Of a stretch of 64,000 nt of DNA, positions 1-8,672 are shown piece after piece. The notes under the pieces were generated by a model, which was not told the origin of the DNA, did no database searches, and saw only the letters and a list, made by a program, of their open reading frames with translations. The DNA lies in assembly GCA_016710385.1 (NCBI GenBank), contig JADJVX010000017.1, positions 372,001-436,000 of the forward strand, given 5' to 3'. Position 1 is the first letter of the stretch. Each line of letters begins with the position of its first letter. Source of the DNA: Actinomycetales bacterium (lineage in GTDB: Bacteria; Actinomycetota; Actinomycetes; Actinomycetales; Dermatophilaceae). A program made the position numbers and the translations under genes.

Positions 1-113
1 CGCAGGTCGACTACCAAGAGGTCGACTCGGACCACTTCTCCTACTTCCTGCACCCGAAACCGCTGCGAGTCGTCGCCGACATGGTCAACCGGCTGGGCCG
101 GTCGCAGTCCTGA
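1..113 (+). CDS. 3' end of an unidentified CDS
   Basis: The third reading frame is open from the window edge to a TGA at 111-113 and encodes the last 36 residues of a protein. The end includes the segment DHFSYFLHPKPLRVVADMV. A histidine in a D-H-F-S context followed by an amphipathic helix would suit the catalytic-His region of an alpha/beta hydrolase, but the piece is too short to decide. It is on the same strand as the next gene, 61 bp away, so the two could be co-transcribed. Confidence 0.45.
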   Translation, partial: QVDYQEVDSDHFSYFLHPKPLRVVADMVNRLGRSQS

Positions 114-174
114 CTCGAGTGCGCTCGACCGCACGGCATACCCCTGGAACTGGCAGCTGTGCCAGGCTGAGCCC

Positions 175-456
175 ATGAGTTTCTGGGTCCTGGAATACCG
201 CTACGCCGACATGGATGCCCGCGCGCGGATCCGCCCCGACCACCTGGCCTACATGACCGGCCTGCACGCAGCCGGCACGGTCGTGTATGCCGGTCCCGTC
301 GGCGACGGCAGCGGGGCGTTGGTGCTCATCGATGCCCCCGACGAGGCCGCCGCGCAGCAGGTCGTCGACAACGACCCCTACACCGCCGGTGGGGTCGGAG
401 CCGACCACGTGCTCCGACCGTGGAACGCCGTCATCGGCGGCCCAACCCCGGTCTGA
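175..456 (+). CDS. YciI family protein
   Basis: Encodes 93 residues, the usual length of the YCII/YciI domain, a small ferredoxin-like fold found alone or fused to other domains. Recognisable features are the N-terminal strand FWVLEYRYAD, a histidine about 20 residues later (RPDHLAYM), the GxVVYAGPVGDGSGALVLIDA strand-turn and the C-terminal PWNAVIG. Family members are proposed to be small enzymes with a conserved His-Asp pair, but substrates are mostly unknown. The ATG at 175 is the only sensible start. The stop codon lies inside the first unit of a 10-bp tandem repeat that fills the downstream gap. Confidence 0.8.
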   Translation: MSFWVLEYRYADMDARARIRPDHLAYMTGLHAAGTVVYAGPVGDGSGALVLIDAPDEAAAQQVVDNDPYTAGGVGADHVLRPWNAVIGGPTPV

Positions 457-540
457 ACGACTCTGAACTGCTCTGAACAACCTGGAACTGCTCTGAGCGA
501 CTCTGAACTGCCCTGAACCGCCCTCAGCTGCCCCGCCCTG
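451..540 (+). repeat. Degenerate 10-bp tandem repeat
   Basis: Nine consecutive 10-bp units follow the pattern CTCTGAACTG: for example CTCTGAACTG at 461 and 501, CTCTGAACAA at 471, CTCTGAGCGA at 491 and CCCTGAACCG at 511, becoming degenerate by 531. The first unit carries the stop codon of the YciI gene. The period is close to one helical turn. It lies between a plus-strand gene end and the malQ end at 563, so it sits in a convergent intergenic gap. No spacers are present, so it is not a CRISPR array. Confidence 0.75.
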
Positions 541-562
541 ACCTAACCTCGACGCTGCCAGG

Positions 563-2707
563 TCAGGCGAGCGCCTCACCCACCGCACGGAAGAGACTCT
601 GCGCCCGCGCATGCTGGGCGAGGTCCTCGACGTAGACCACCGCGCCGGTGTCATCGGCGAGCGGGATTCGCCAGTTGGGGTATTCCTCGTCGGTGCCGGG
701 CTGGTTCTGGACCCGAGGCTCCCCCACGGCGTCGACGAGGGCAACACCCTGCATGATCGACGGTGCGGCAGCCAGGAGCCGATAGAGCGCCTCGACCGTC
801 TCCTGCTCGGTCGCCCCACCTTCGGCGGGCAACAAGCCACGCTCCCGGCACATGGCGAGCACCCGCTCCTGCTCGGCCCGGTCGGCCGCGCGCTCTTGCT
901 CCACCGGCCGGCTCAGCAGCCCCAGCCGCTCGCGCAGTTCGACGTGGTCGCCGCGCAGATAGCCGGCGGTCGGCGGCAGATCGTGGGTGTTGACCGAGGC
1001 CAGGCATCCCTGTCGGTAGTGCTCGGGCGGCATCGGTGCCCCGTCGGCATACTCGAACCACAGAATCGACGTGCCGAGCAGCCCCCGGGAGGCGAGGTAG
1101 TCGCGCACCCAGGGCTCGAAGGTGCCCAGATCCTCACCGATGACGACCGCGCCCGCCCGCTGCGCTTCCAGGCAGAGAATCCCGACCAGCGCCTCGTGGT
1201 TGTAGTAGACGTAGGTCCCCTCGTGGGCCGGCATACCGTCTGGCACCCACCAGAGGCGGAACAGCCCGAGCACGTGGTCGACGCGGATGCCGCCGGCGTG
1301 GCGCAGGATGGTGCGCAGCATGTCGCGGAACGGTGCATAGCCCGCGTCGGCGAGGTGCCCTGGGTGCCATGGCGGCTGCGACCAGTTCTGGCCTTGTTGG
1401 TTGTACATGTCGGCCGGAGCGCCGACCGATGCGCCCTTGGCGAGCACGTCGGACAACACCCAGGCGTCGGCCCCGCACGGGTGCACGCCGACCGCGAGGT
1501 CGTGGACGATCCCGATCGCCATCCCCGAGCGGGTTGCGGTGGCCTGAGCGGTTTCGAGTTGCTCGTCGATGGCCCACTGGATCCACTCGTGGAAGGCGAT
1601 CCGGTCGGCGAGCGTGCCCCGCAACTGCTGGGCCCGCTCCCCTGCCGGCTGGAGTTGCTCCCACAGCGCATCGTCACCGTCGTGGTGCTCGCGCACCGCG
1701 CACCAAAAGGCGAAATCGGCCAGCCCCGGCCCGGCCTCGGCCCGGAACGCCGCGAACCGACTGGCCCGGCCGGGTGTGAGCGGCACGGCATACACGAGTT
1801 CCAGCGCTTCGAGCTTGGCCAGGTATGCCGGGTCGCGGCGCAGCAGTGTCGCGTCGCCGTTGGCGGCGCTGGCCATCCGAGCCAGCTCAGCGACCCGGGC
1901 GCGGGATACGGGGGGCAGGTAGGCGACCTCAGGGATCGACTCGACCCGCACATACATCGGGCTGAAGAATCGCCGGGTCGTGGGCAGGTAGGGCGAATCC
2001 TCAATAGGCGGAACGGGTTCCGCAGCGTGCAGGGGGTTGACGAGCAACCAGTCGGCACCTGCCGCGCCCGCGATCGCGGTGAGGTCGGCGAGGTCTTCGA
2101 TGTCGCCGATGCCCCAGGAGCGGCGGGAGCGCACCGAGTAGAGCTGGGCCATCAGGCCCCAGGTGCGGGCGCGTTTGGTGCGCGCCGGGAGCGAGTCGGC
2201 GGTGGTCACCCGGTGCGGGACGACGACGAGGGTGGCCTGCTGCTCGCGGCCCTGGGACTCGGCCCGCACGACATGCCAGCCGAGCGGCAGGTCCTGCGGG
2301 AGCCAGAACGTGGCCCGCCCCAGGAGCACCCCGTCGACCTCCCGCGGCGGGGTCCACTGCTGCCCCGGATAGGCCGGCCACTCGTTGCCCTCCTCGTCGA
2401 TCACCCAGACTCGCACCTGGGCGCCGTCGTGGACGTGGACGGGGAAGCTCGTCGGGCTGCCCTCGCGCATGATGATCGTCGGGGGCAACACCTGGCGCCA
2501 TTCGTGATCGACCCGGTCGCCCAGGGCGCGCTCACACGCCGGTCCGGTCGAGACGTCGACGCCCAGCGCGCTGAGCACCCGGACCAGGGTCTCGGCCGAC
2601 ACGGGCAGCAGGTTGCCGTAGAAGCCCCAGAAGTCGACACCCACCCCGTGGGCCTTGGCCACCGCCTGCAACTGCTCGAGGCTGGGGGCTGGCTCGGAGT
2701 GCGGCAT
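563..2707 (-). CDS. malQ: 4-alpha-glucanotransferase (MalQ)
   Basis: Encodes a 714-residue GH77 amylomaltase that transfers alpha-1,4-glucan segments between maltooligosaccharides in cytoplasmic glycogen/maltodextrin metabolism. An actinobacterial-type N-terminal extension of about 200 residues precedes the catalytic barrel. Family motifs include RSWGIGDIEDL near the barrel start, GIRVDHVLGLFRLWWVP with the nucleophile Asp, GEDLG with the acid/base Glu, and NTHDLPPTAGY near the end. The ATG at 2707 is preferred because AAGGTAGGA lies just upstream; an in-frame GTG at 2767 would add 20 residues. It follows the SDR gene on the same strand across a gap of about 100 bp, and the two need not be functionally linked. 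Confidence 0.93.
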   Translation of the reverse strand: MPHSEPAPSLEQLQAVAKAHGVGVDFWGFYGNLLPVSAETLVRVLSALGVDVSTGPACERALGDRVDHEWRQVLPPTIIMREGSPTSFPVHVHDGAQVRVWVIDEEGNEWPAYPGQQWTPPREVDGVLLGRATFWLPQDLPLGWHVVRAESQGREQQATLVVVPHRVTTADSLPARTKRARTWGLMAQLYSVRSRRSWGIGDIEDLADLTAIAGAAGADWLLVNPLHAAEPVPPIEDSPYLPTTRRFFSPMYVRVESIPEVAYLPPVSRARVAELARMASAANGDATLLRRDPAYLAKLEALELVYAVPLTPGRASRFAAFRAEAGPGLADFAFWCAVREHHDGDDALWEQLQPAGERAQQLRGTLADRIAFHEWIQWAIDEQLETAQATATRSGMAIGIVHDLAVGVHPCGADAWVLSDVLAKGASVGAPADMYNQQGQNWSQPPWHPGHLADAGYAPFRDMLRTILRHAGGIRVDHVLGLFRLWWVPDGMPAHEGTYVYYNHEALVGILCLEAQRAGAVVIGEDLGTFEPWVRDYLASRGLLGTSILWFEYADGAPMPPEHYRQGCLASVNTHDLPPTAGYLRGDHVELRERLGLLSRPVEQERAADRAEQERVLAMCRERGLLPAEGGATEQETVEALYRLLAAAPSIMQGVALVDAVGEPRVQNQPGTDEEYPNWRIPLADDTGAVVYVEDLAQHARAQSLFRAVGEALA

Positions 2708-2809
2708 GGTCCTACCTTGGGTTGTCGGCTCGACGAACGACTCGGGCGGCATGGGCGCCGTGATCACGGGATGCCCAGATGGCGCACCGCGATTCTCGCA
2801 TCACCCGGC

Positions 2810-3619
2810 TCAGGCCGGCGGGACGAACCGCCCGTCGGCGGCGGTCCAGCCGCCGTCAACGAACATCACCGAGCCGGTGACATAGCTGGAGGCATCAGAG
2901 GCCAGGTAGACCACGGCCCCGGCGAGTTCTTCCGGGCGCCCCCAGCGGCCAAGGATCGCCTTGTCGGCATAAGCGGCATACCACTCACCCTGCGCCTTGA
3001 TCGGCGCGGTGAGGGGCGTGTCGACCACCCCGGGCGCGACCGCGTTGACTCGCACCCCGTGCGGGCCGAGCTCGACCGCCAGGGTGCGCAGGAGCATGAC
3101 CAAGCCGGCCTTGGTCATGGCATAGACCCCCTGGCCGGGCTCGGTCGTCAGCGACCGGATCGAGGAGAACCCGATGATCGAGCCGCGGCCGCGCTCGGCC
3201 ATTCCGCGCCCGAAGGCCCGGATGAGGTCGAAGGCGCCGCCGAGGTTGAGGTCGACCACGCGGTCGAACTCCTCGCGCGTGTAATCCAGCAGCCGCTTGC
3301 GCACGTTGACCGCCGGGGTGACTGCCAGGACGTCGACGGTCCCGAGGTCAGTCACCGCCTGCTCGACCGCCCCGGGGGCAAGGACGTCGAGCCGGTATGC
3401 CGTGAGGCTCCCGCCCGCCCGTCCCGCACCGGCCGCATCGCCCGCCGCCACCGTGCGGGCCATCGCCTCCTCGTCACGGTCGGCGACGATGACCTCGGCG
3501 CCATGGGCGGCCAAGGCGAGGGCAGCGGCCTGACCGATGCCGCTGCCGCCGCCGACGACGACGGCACGGCGCCCGTCGAGACGGAACATCCGGGTGAGGT
3601 CTGGACTGGCATCGCTCAT
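2810..3619 (-). CDS. SDR family oxidoreductase
   Basis: Encodes 269 residues, a typical classical short-chain dehydrogenase/reductase. The N-terminal Rossmann motif is VVVGGGSGIGQAAA. An acidic residue after the second strand (VADRD) favours NAD(H). The active site is visible as a Ser in IGFSSIRS followed by Y-A-M-T-K, and the end VTGSVMFVDGGWTA is classic. One deviation is TPAVNVRKR where most members have an NNAG motif. The ATG at 3619 has AAGGAG nine bases upstream; longer open frames upstream are not needed. It is downstream of the P1 peptidase gene and may be the tail of that operon. The substrate cannot be deduced. Confidence 0.9.
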   Translation of the reverse strand: MSDASPDLTRMFRLDGRRAVVVGGGSGIGQAAALALAAHGAEVIVADRDEEAMARTVAAGDAAGAGRAGGSLTAYRLDVLAPGAVEQAVTDLGTVDVLAVTPAVNVRKRLLDYTREEFDRVVDLNLGGAFDLIRAFGRGMAERGRGSIIGFSSIRSLTTEPGQGVYAMTKAGLVMLLRTLAVELGPHGVRVNAVAPGVVDTPLTAPIKAQGEWYAAYADKAILGRWGRPEELAGAVVYLASDASSYVTGSVMFVDGGWTAADGRFVPPA

Positions 3620-3701
3620 CTCGTGCACTCCTTGCGGGTGGGTGTTCGGGTCTGGGTTCGGTGACACGTGGGCGTGCGGGTCGAGGACATCGGGCCGCAG
3701 A

Positions 3702-4739
3702 TCAGAGCAGCGCGTCGCGGTAGCTGCGGATGGTGCCGGCTGCGGTGGTCGTCGAGGTCGCCGCGAGCATGGCGTGGCCGACGGCCCTGCTGACGGTGTC
3801 GCCGGCCGCCTCGAGCAGGGCATGGAACGCGAACAGGTCCGGGGCTCCGCCTGCCCCCCGCGCACCGGTTGCGACGGTGAAGAGCGTGTCGCCGTCGAAC
3901 ATCGTGTGGACCGGACGGATCGCGCGGGCCAGCCCGTCGTGGCCGATGCCGCTCACCTTGGCGCACTGGGCCTTGGTCAACGTGGCGTCGGTGGCGATGA
4001 CCCCGATCGTCGTGGCGAGGGCCGGTTTCAGTGGCCCGACCTCGTCGGCGGCCCGAGCGCGAGCCTGCGCCAGGCGCTCGGGGTCGACCGGGCCGAGCGC
4101 GGGGAACTCGCCCGGGAGGCCGAGCGACACGGCATACAGCTGTCCGGAGCCGGGGTCGACGCAGGAGCCGACCGCGTTGACGACCACGAGCGCGGCGACC
4201 GTCACGCCGTCGGCGAGCACCGTGCTGGCCGACCCGATCCCGCCCTTGAGCCCGCCGGCCTTGGCGCCGGTGCCGGCTCCGACGCAGCCCTGGACCACGG
4301 CATCGTCCGTGGCGGCGGCATACGCGGCGGCCCCGAAGGAGCTGTCCGGCCGGTTGCCGAAGACGCCGCCGCGGCCGAGGTCGAAGATCACCGCTCCGGG
4401 CACGATGGGGACGACCTCGCCCGGTGCCCCCATGGGAAAGCCGACACCGTCGGCGAAGAGCGCCGTCATGACCCCGTCAGCTGCCGCGAGGCCGAAAGCC
4501 GATCCGCCGGACAGGCAGATGGCGTGGACCCGTTCGACGAGATTGCGGGGATCGAGCAGGTCGGTCTCGCGGGTGCCGGGGCCACCCCCGCGCACATCCA
4601 CCCCGGCCACTGCACCGTCGGCGGGCAGCCGCACGACCGTGGTGCCGGTGAGCCATCCCGCGTCGGTGCGAGTGTGGTGTCCGACGAGCACGCCCGCGAC
4701 GTCGACCAGCGAGTTGGTGGGGCCAGTGGTCCAGGTCAT
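3702..4739 (-). CDS. P1 family peptidase (DmpA/NylC-like)
   Basis: Encodes a 345-residue member of the P1 (S58) N-terminal nucleophile hydrolases, relatives of D-/L-aminopeptidase DmpA and oligomer hydrolase NylC. These proenzymes cleave themselves, and the new N-terminal Ser/Thr is the nucleophile. The expected landmarks are present: DVRGGGPGTRETDLLDP near residues 48-64, SGGSAFGLAAADGV near 77-90, and LATTIGVIATDATLTKAQ near 241-258. Thr243 or Thr244 is the likely nucleophile by analogy with NylC. Its ATG overlaps the end of the upstream ABC transporter ATPase gene once a one-base frameshift there is corrected (ATGA), so it appears to be the last core member of a peptide-uptake operon. It may hydrolyse imported peptides or amides. 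Confidence 0.9.
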   Translation of the reverse strand: MTWTTGPTNSLVDVAGVLVGHHTRTDAGWLTGTTVVRLPADGAVAGVDVRGGGPGTRETDLLDPRNLVERVHAICLSGGSAFGLAAADGVMTALFADGVGFPMGAPGEVVPIVPGAVIFDLGRGGVFGNRPDSSFGAAAYAAATDDAVVQGCVGAGTGAKAGGLKGGIGSASTVLADGVTVAALVVVNAVGSCVDPGSGQLYAVSLGLPGEFPALGPVDPERLAQARARAADEVGPLKPALATTIGVIATDATLTKAQCAKVSGIGHDGLARAIRPVHTMFDGDTLFTVATGARGAGGAPDLFAFHALLEAAGDTVSRAVGHAMLAATSTTTAAGTIRSYRDALL

Positions 4740-5592
4740 CGGCTCTCCTTGGCGGCGAGGGTGTCGGCGGCCAGATCGGCTGCGGTGCGGCCGGCGAGCG
4801 CGGTGCGCAGCCGGGGGCCGCAGCGATGAGAGCGCGGGTGTAGGCGTGTTCGGCGTCCTGGTAGATCTGCTCGGTGGCCCCCACTTCGACCACCTCGCCG
4901 CGGGTCATGACCGCCACCGAGTCACAGACGTGGCGGATGACCGAGAGGTCATGGGAGACGAAGACCAGGGTGAGCGAGAGCCGCTCGACGAGTTCGTCGA
5001 GGAGGTTGAGCACCTGGGCGCGCACCGACACATCGAGTGCACTGACCGGCTCGTCCGCGACGAGGATGCGCGGGTCAGGTGCCAGAGCGCGGGCGATCGA
5101 GATGCGCTGGCGTTGGCCACCGGAGAACTGGTGTGGGTAACGATCGGCGGCCTCGGGCTGCAACCCGACCGCCTCCAGAAGCTCGAGCACTCTGGGCAGG
5201 TTGTCGCGTTTCCCTTGGGAGACAAGGGGTTCGGCGACGATGTCCCGGACCTTCATGCGGGGATCGAGCGAGCCCATCGGGTCTTGGAAGACCAGTTGGA
5301 GCCGCTCGCGCAGGAATCCCAGCCGCCGCTCCGGCAACCGCGAGATGTCGGTGCCGTCGATCTCGACGGTGCCAGTGGTGGGTTGATCCAGGCCGGCGAT
5401 GATCCGCAGCAACGTCGACTTGCCGCAGCCAGACTCCCCCACGATGCCGAAGCGCTGGCCCGGGGCGATGTCGAGGCTCACGCCACGCAAGGCCCGCACC
5501 ACCGGAGCCGGAGTGAAGATCGACGTGCGCTGCCGGCGGTAGTCGCGGGTGACCTCTCGCACCCGCACGGCCGGCACGGGGCCGATGGTCAC
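4736..5592 (-). CDS. Peptide ABC transporter ATPase, DppF-like, apparent 3' frameshift
   Basis: ATP-binding subunit of an oligopeptide-type importer. Motifs are Walker A GESGCGKST, Q-loop QLVFQDPMGSLDP, signature FSGGQRQR, Walker B ILVADEP and the switch HD in FVSHDLS. The GTG at 5592 overlaps the previous stop (GTGA). As written, the frame runs past 4736 antisense-like through the next gene to 4477. Adding one G to the G5 run at 4813-4817 gives a tail ending ADTLAAKESR and a TGA overlapping the next ATG exactly as in the rest of the operon, 285 residues in all. A one-base deletion or sequencing error is therefore likely. The usual C-terminal oligo_HPY region is absent either way; motif-bearing parts are intact. 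Confidence 0.85.
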
Positions 5593-6692
5593 GATGGATC
5601 CACCCCCTGACTGTCCTGGACCCGCACCGGATGCCAGCAGGCGAACCCGTCCTCCGGTCCAGTGCCCTCCCACCGCGGCAGGCTCTCGCACTCAGTCGTC
5701 GCGTGAATGCACCGGTTGCGGAAGACACACCCGTGCGGGAACCGCCCGGCCGACGGCACCGAGCCCTGGATCGTGTAGAGCCGCCCATCGTCTCGGGTGA
5801 GGTCGAGGTCTGAGGCCCCGATGAGACCGCGGGTGTAGCGGTGCCGCGGCCGGGTGAAGACCTGCTGCACGTCACCGGCCTCCACAACCCGCCCGCCGTA
5901 CATGACCAACACGCGCTCGCAGACGCTCGCGACGACCGCCAGGTCGTGGGTGATGAAGAGCATTCCCGCGTTGCGTGCCTCCACCCCTCGGACGATGAGG
6001 TCGAGCACGAGCGCCTGCACCGTGACATCGAGCGCCGTCGTGGGTTCGTCGCAGATGAGCAGCGCGGGGTCGTTGGCCAGGGCCATCGCGACGACGACCC
6101 GCTGCCGCTGTCCGCCGGAAAGCTGATGCGGATAGGCCCGCGCGGCTTCGGCCGGATCGGGCAGCCCCACCCGGTCGAGCAACTCCACGGCGCGAGCGGC
6201 TGCAGTATGCCGGTCGGGCACCGTCCGGTGGATGCGCATCACTTCGGCGACCTGGGCACCGACCCGCATGGTCGGGTTGAGGGCCGTCATCGGTTCCTGG
6301 AAGATCATCGTCACGTCGCGTCCGCGCAGTGCGGCCAGGTCGCGTTCGGCGGCGCCCACGACCTGGGTATGCCGTCCGTCCTGACCGGTCACCGCGATGG
6401 AGCCGGAGGGCACCAGGGACTCGGCCAGCAACCCCATGATCGACAGCGCGGTGAGGGACTTGCCCGAGCCGGATTCGCCGATCAGGCCGACGCGTTCGCC
6501 GCGGCGCACGGTGAGGTCGACATCGCTGAGCAGTTCGAGTTCGCCGACGCGGACGTGCAGTCCGTCGACGCGCAGCACGTCATCGGGCACGGGGAAGTCG
6601 GGCGCATCGGCGGGCCGATCGGCAGGCGTATCGCGAGGCGCAATGGCGGACCCCTGGGAGGCCGCTGGGACGGGACCGACCGGCATACTCAT
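5589..6692 (-). CDS. Peptide ABC transporter ATPase, DppD-like
   Basis: Encodes 367 residues. An N-terminal stretch of about 40 poorly conserved residues precedes the ABC domain: Walker A GESGSGKSLT, Q-loop MIFQEPMTALNP, signature LSGGQRQR, Walker B LLICDEP, H-loop FITHDL. The C-terminal oligo_HPY module with spaced cysteines (GCVFRNRC, ECESLP, FACWHP) is present, which is typical of dipeptide/oligopeptide transporter ATPases. The ATG at 6692 overlaps the permease stop (ATGA); a second in-frame ATG follows two codons later. The paired ATPases probably form a heterodimer under the two permeases. Confidence 0.92.
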   Translation of the reverse strand: MSMPVGPVPAASQGSAIAPRDTPADRPADAPDFPVPDDVLRVDGLHVRVGELELLSDVDLTVRRGERVGLIGESGSGKSLTALSIMGLLAESLVPSGSIAVTGQDGRHTQVVGAAERDLAALRGRDVTMIFQEPMTALNPTMRVGAQVAEVMRIHRTVPDRHTAAARAVELLDRVGLPDPAEAARAYPHQLSGGQRQRVVVAMALANDPALLICDEPTTALDVTVQALVLDLIVRGVEARNAGMLFITHDLAVVASVCERVLVMYGGRVVEAGDVQQVFTRPRHRYTRGLIGASDLDLTRDDGRLYTIQGSVPSAGRFPHGCVFRNRCIHATTECESLPRWEGTGPEDGFACWHPVRVQDSQGVDPS

Positions 6693-7615
6693 CGGCCGTC
6701 TCGCAGCCGGGGATCGTAGCGATCGCGCAGCCCGTCGCCGAGCAGGTTGAACCCGAGCACCGCCAGGGCGATCGCCACACCGGGGAAGACCTCCAGGCGC
6801 GGGGCGACGAAGAGCAGCTCCTGGCCCTCCTGGAGCATCCGGCCCCACGAAGCAGTGCCGGGCGGGGCGCCGAGGCCGAGGTAGGACAGCGCCGCCTCGG
6901 CCAGCACGGCGATGGCGAAGGAGACCGACGCCTGGACGATGACGAGGTTCATGACGTTCGGCAGCACGTGGCGCAGGGCGATCGCCCACGGGCGTCGCCC
7001 GGCGGCCCGAGCCGCGAGGACGTATTCGGTCTTCATCACGCCGATGGCGCCGGACCGCACGACGCGGGCGAAGGACGGGATGCTCGCGATGCCGATCGCG
7101 ATCATGGCAGTGACGACTCCCTGACCTTGCACCGCGGTGAGCATGATCGCCAAGAGCAGCGCAGGGAAGGCCAGCAGCAGGTCGTTGGCACGCATGATGA
7201 CCTCGCCCCACCACTTGGGAACCATGGCCGAGAGGATCCCGAGCGGCACACCGACGATGGCAGCCACCCCGACGGCGACAACGCCGACGACGAGGGTGGT
7301 GCGCGACCCGGCCATGATCAGCGACAGGACGTCGCGCCCGAACTTGTCCGTGCCGAGCCAATGGGCACCTGAGGAGATCTGCAACCGGGACGTGGGGTCG
7401 ATCGCCCCCGGGTCGTAGGGCGTCCAGACCAACGACAGCAAGCCGACGGCGACGATCAGACCGACGATGCCGCCGCCGACCGCGATCGTGGCGCTGACTG
7501 CGGACCTGGAGCGGTGCGCGCCGGCTGGGAGCAGCCCGGTGGCCAGGCGGGAGAACCCACTCGACGTGCCGGCACCGCGGCGCCACGACGGCCCGCGCCA
7601 CGACGGGCTGGTCAT
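6689..7615 (-). CDS. Peptide ABC transporter permease, DppC-like
   Basis: Encodes a 308-residue inner-membrane permease. The N-terminal segment IVGLIVAVGLLSLVWTPYDP is the first transmembrane helix, followed by the family-specific HWLGTDKFGRDVLSLIMAGSR. The EAA loop (coupling helix to the ATPase) reads YVLAARAAGRRPWAIALRH, followed by LPNVMN. About six helices are expected. Start and stop overlap the neighbouring genes by four bases, so translation is probably coupled with the partner permease and ATPase. Confidence 0.93.
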   Translation of the reverse strand: MTSPSWRGPSWRRGAGTSSGFSRLATGLLPAGAHRSRSAVSATIAVGGGIVGLIVAVGLLSLVWTPYDPGAIDPTSRLQISSGAHWLGTDKFGRDVLSLIMAGSRTTLVVGVVAVGVAAIVGVPLGILSAMVPKWWGEVIMRANDLLLAFPALLLAIMLTAVQGQGVVTAMIAIGIASIPSFARVVRSGAIGVMKTEYVLAARAAGRRPWAIALRHVLPNVMNLVIVQASVSFAIAVLAEAALSYLGLGAPPGTASWGRMLQEGQELLFVAPRLEVFPGVAIALAVLGFNLLGDGLRDRYDPRLRDGR

Positions 7616-8562
7616 CGGGTGCCCGTCCGCAGTCGGGGGTCGATCCCCAGATAGAGCAGGTCGACGACGAAGTTGGTGACGAGCACCGCGACGACGAGGA
7701 CCATGACGACGTCCTGGACGACGATGAGGTCGCGGTTGCCGACCGCGTCCAACAGCAGCGACCCGAGGCCAGGGATGACGAAGACCCGCTCGATGACGAC
7801 GGCGCCGACCAACAGCGTCGCCAACTGCAGGCCCAGGACGGTGACCACCGGGACGGCCGCATTGCGCAGCCCGTGCCGGGCCAGCGCCCGCATCGGCGTG
7901 AGCCCTTTGGCGCGGGCGGTGCGCAGGAAGTCCTCTCGCAAGACATCGAGGACGGCCGACCGGACATAGCGAGTCAGCACGGCCCCTTGCACCAGACCCA
8001 GCGACAACGCGGGCAGCAGCAGTTGCGTGAGGAACAACCGAGGATCGTATGCCGGTGGCGTCCAGCCACCGGCTGGGAGCCAGCCCAGCTGCACCGCGAA
8101 CACAGTGATGAGCAGGATGCCGGCGAGGAAGGCTGGAACGGCAACCCCGATCTGGGAGATCGCCGAGAGCACCAACCCGGCCGGGCGCTGGTGATGGACC
8201 GCCATGAAGGTGCCGAACGGCACCGCAATCAGCAGAGCCACGAGCATCGAGACGGCGACGAGAATGAGCGAGACCTGCAGCCGATCGGCGATCTGCGGGG
8301 CAATCTCGGCCTTGCTGATGTAGCTCTTGCCCAGGTCGAAGCGCAGCAGCCCACTCACCCAGTCGAGGAACTGCGCGGCCAACGGCCGGTCCAGGCCGTA
8401 TTCGCGGCGCAGCGTGGCGACGTCGGCCTCGGTGGCGTTGACCCCGAGGGCCACCCGGGCGGGATCGCCAGGCAAGAGCACCATGAAGCCAAAGACCAAC
8501 AGCGAACTCACCGCAAGACTCACCAGGAGGATCACGGTGCGCTCGGCCAGGCGCAAGAGCAT
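7612..8562 (-). CDS. Peptide ABC transporter permease, DppB-like
   Basis: Encodes about 316 residues of a binding-protein-dependent permease. It starts with a transmembrane helix (TVILLVSLAVSSLLVFGFMVLLPGD cut short here), then the DppB-type LRREYGLDRPLAAQFLDWV and GDLG-like FDLGKSY segments. The EAA loop is DFLRTARAKGLTPMRALARHGLRNA. I chose the ATG at 8562; a TTG at 8574 would add MGER. GGGTGAG lies a few bases ahead of the ATG. Its stop overlaps the DppC-like start (ATGA). A gap of about 110 bp separates it from the substrate-binding protein gene. Confidence 0.92.
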   Translation of the reverse strand: MLLRLAERTVILLVSLAVSSLLVFGFMVLLPGDPARVALGVNATEADVATLRREYGLDRPLAAQFLDWVSGLLRFDLGKSYISKAEIAPQIADRLQVSLILVAVSMLVALLIAVPFGTFMAVHHQRPAGLVLSAISQIGVAVPAFLAGILLITVFAVQLGWLPAGGWTPPAYDPRLFLTQLLLPALSLGLVQGAVLTRYVRSAVLDVLREDFLRTARAKGLTPMRALARHGLRNAAVPVVTVLGLQLATLLVGAVVIERVFVIPGLGSLLLDAVGNRDLIVVQDVVMVLVVAVLVTNFVVDLLYLGIDPRLRTGTR

Positions 8563-8672
8563 GCGCTCACCCAATCACGTTGCGGCGCCGCTGGGGAGTG
8601 CGACGCCCTCGGACGGTCGGTGCCCGTTGCCGAGCGCAGGCTCGGCAACGGGCACCGGATGTGCGCGGGCGC

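Noticed and set aside
451..540. Repeat array considered as a CRISPR
   Set aside because: Units of 10 bp are contiguous with no unique spacers and no cas genes are in the window.
611..3664. A 1017-codon open frame on the plus strand opposite malQ and the SDR gene
   Set aside because: Its translation has no recognisable domain and mirrors the codon pattern of the two real genes on the other strand, a usual artefact of high-GC DNA.
4477..4735. C-terminal extension of the DppF-like ATPase
   Set aside because: It reads the P1 peptidase gene in a wrong frame, has no family similarity, and is best explained by a missing base in the G5 run.
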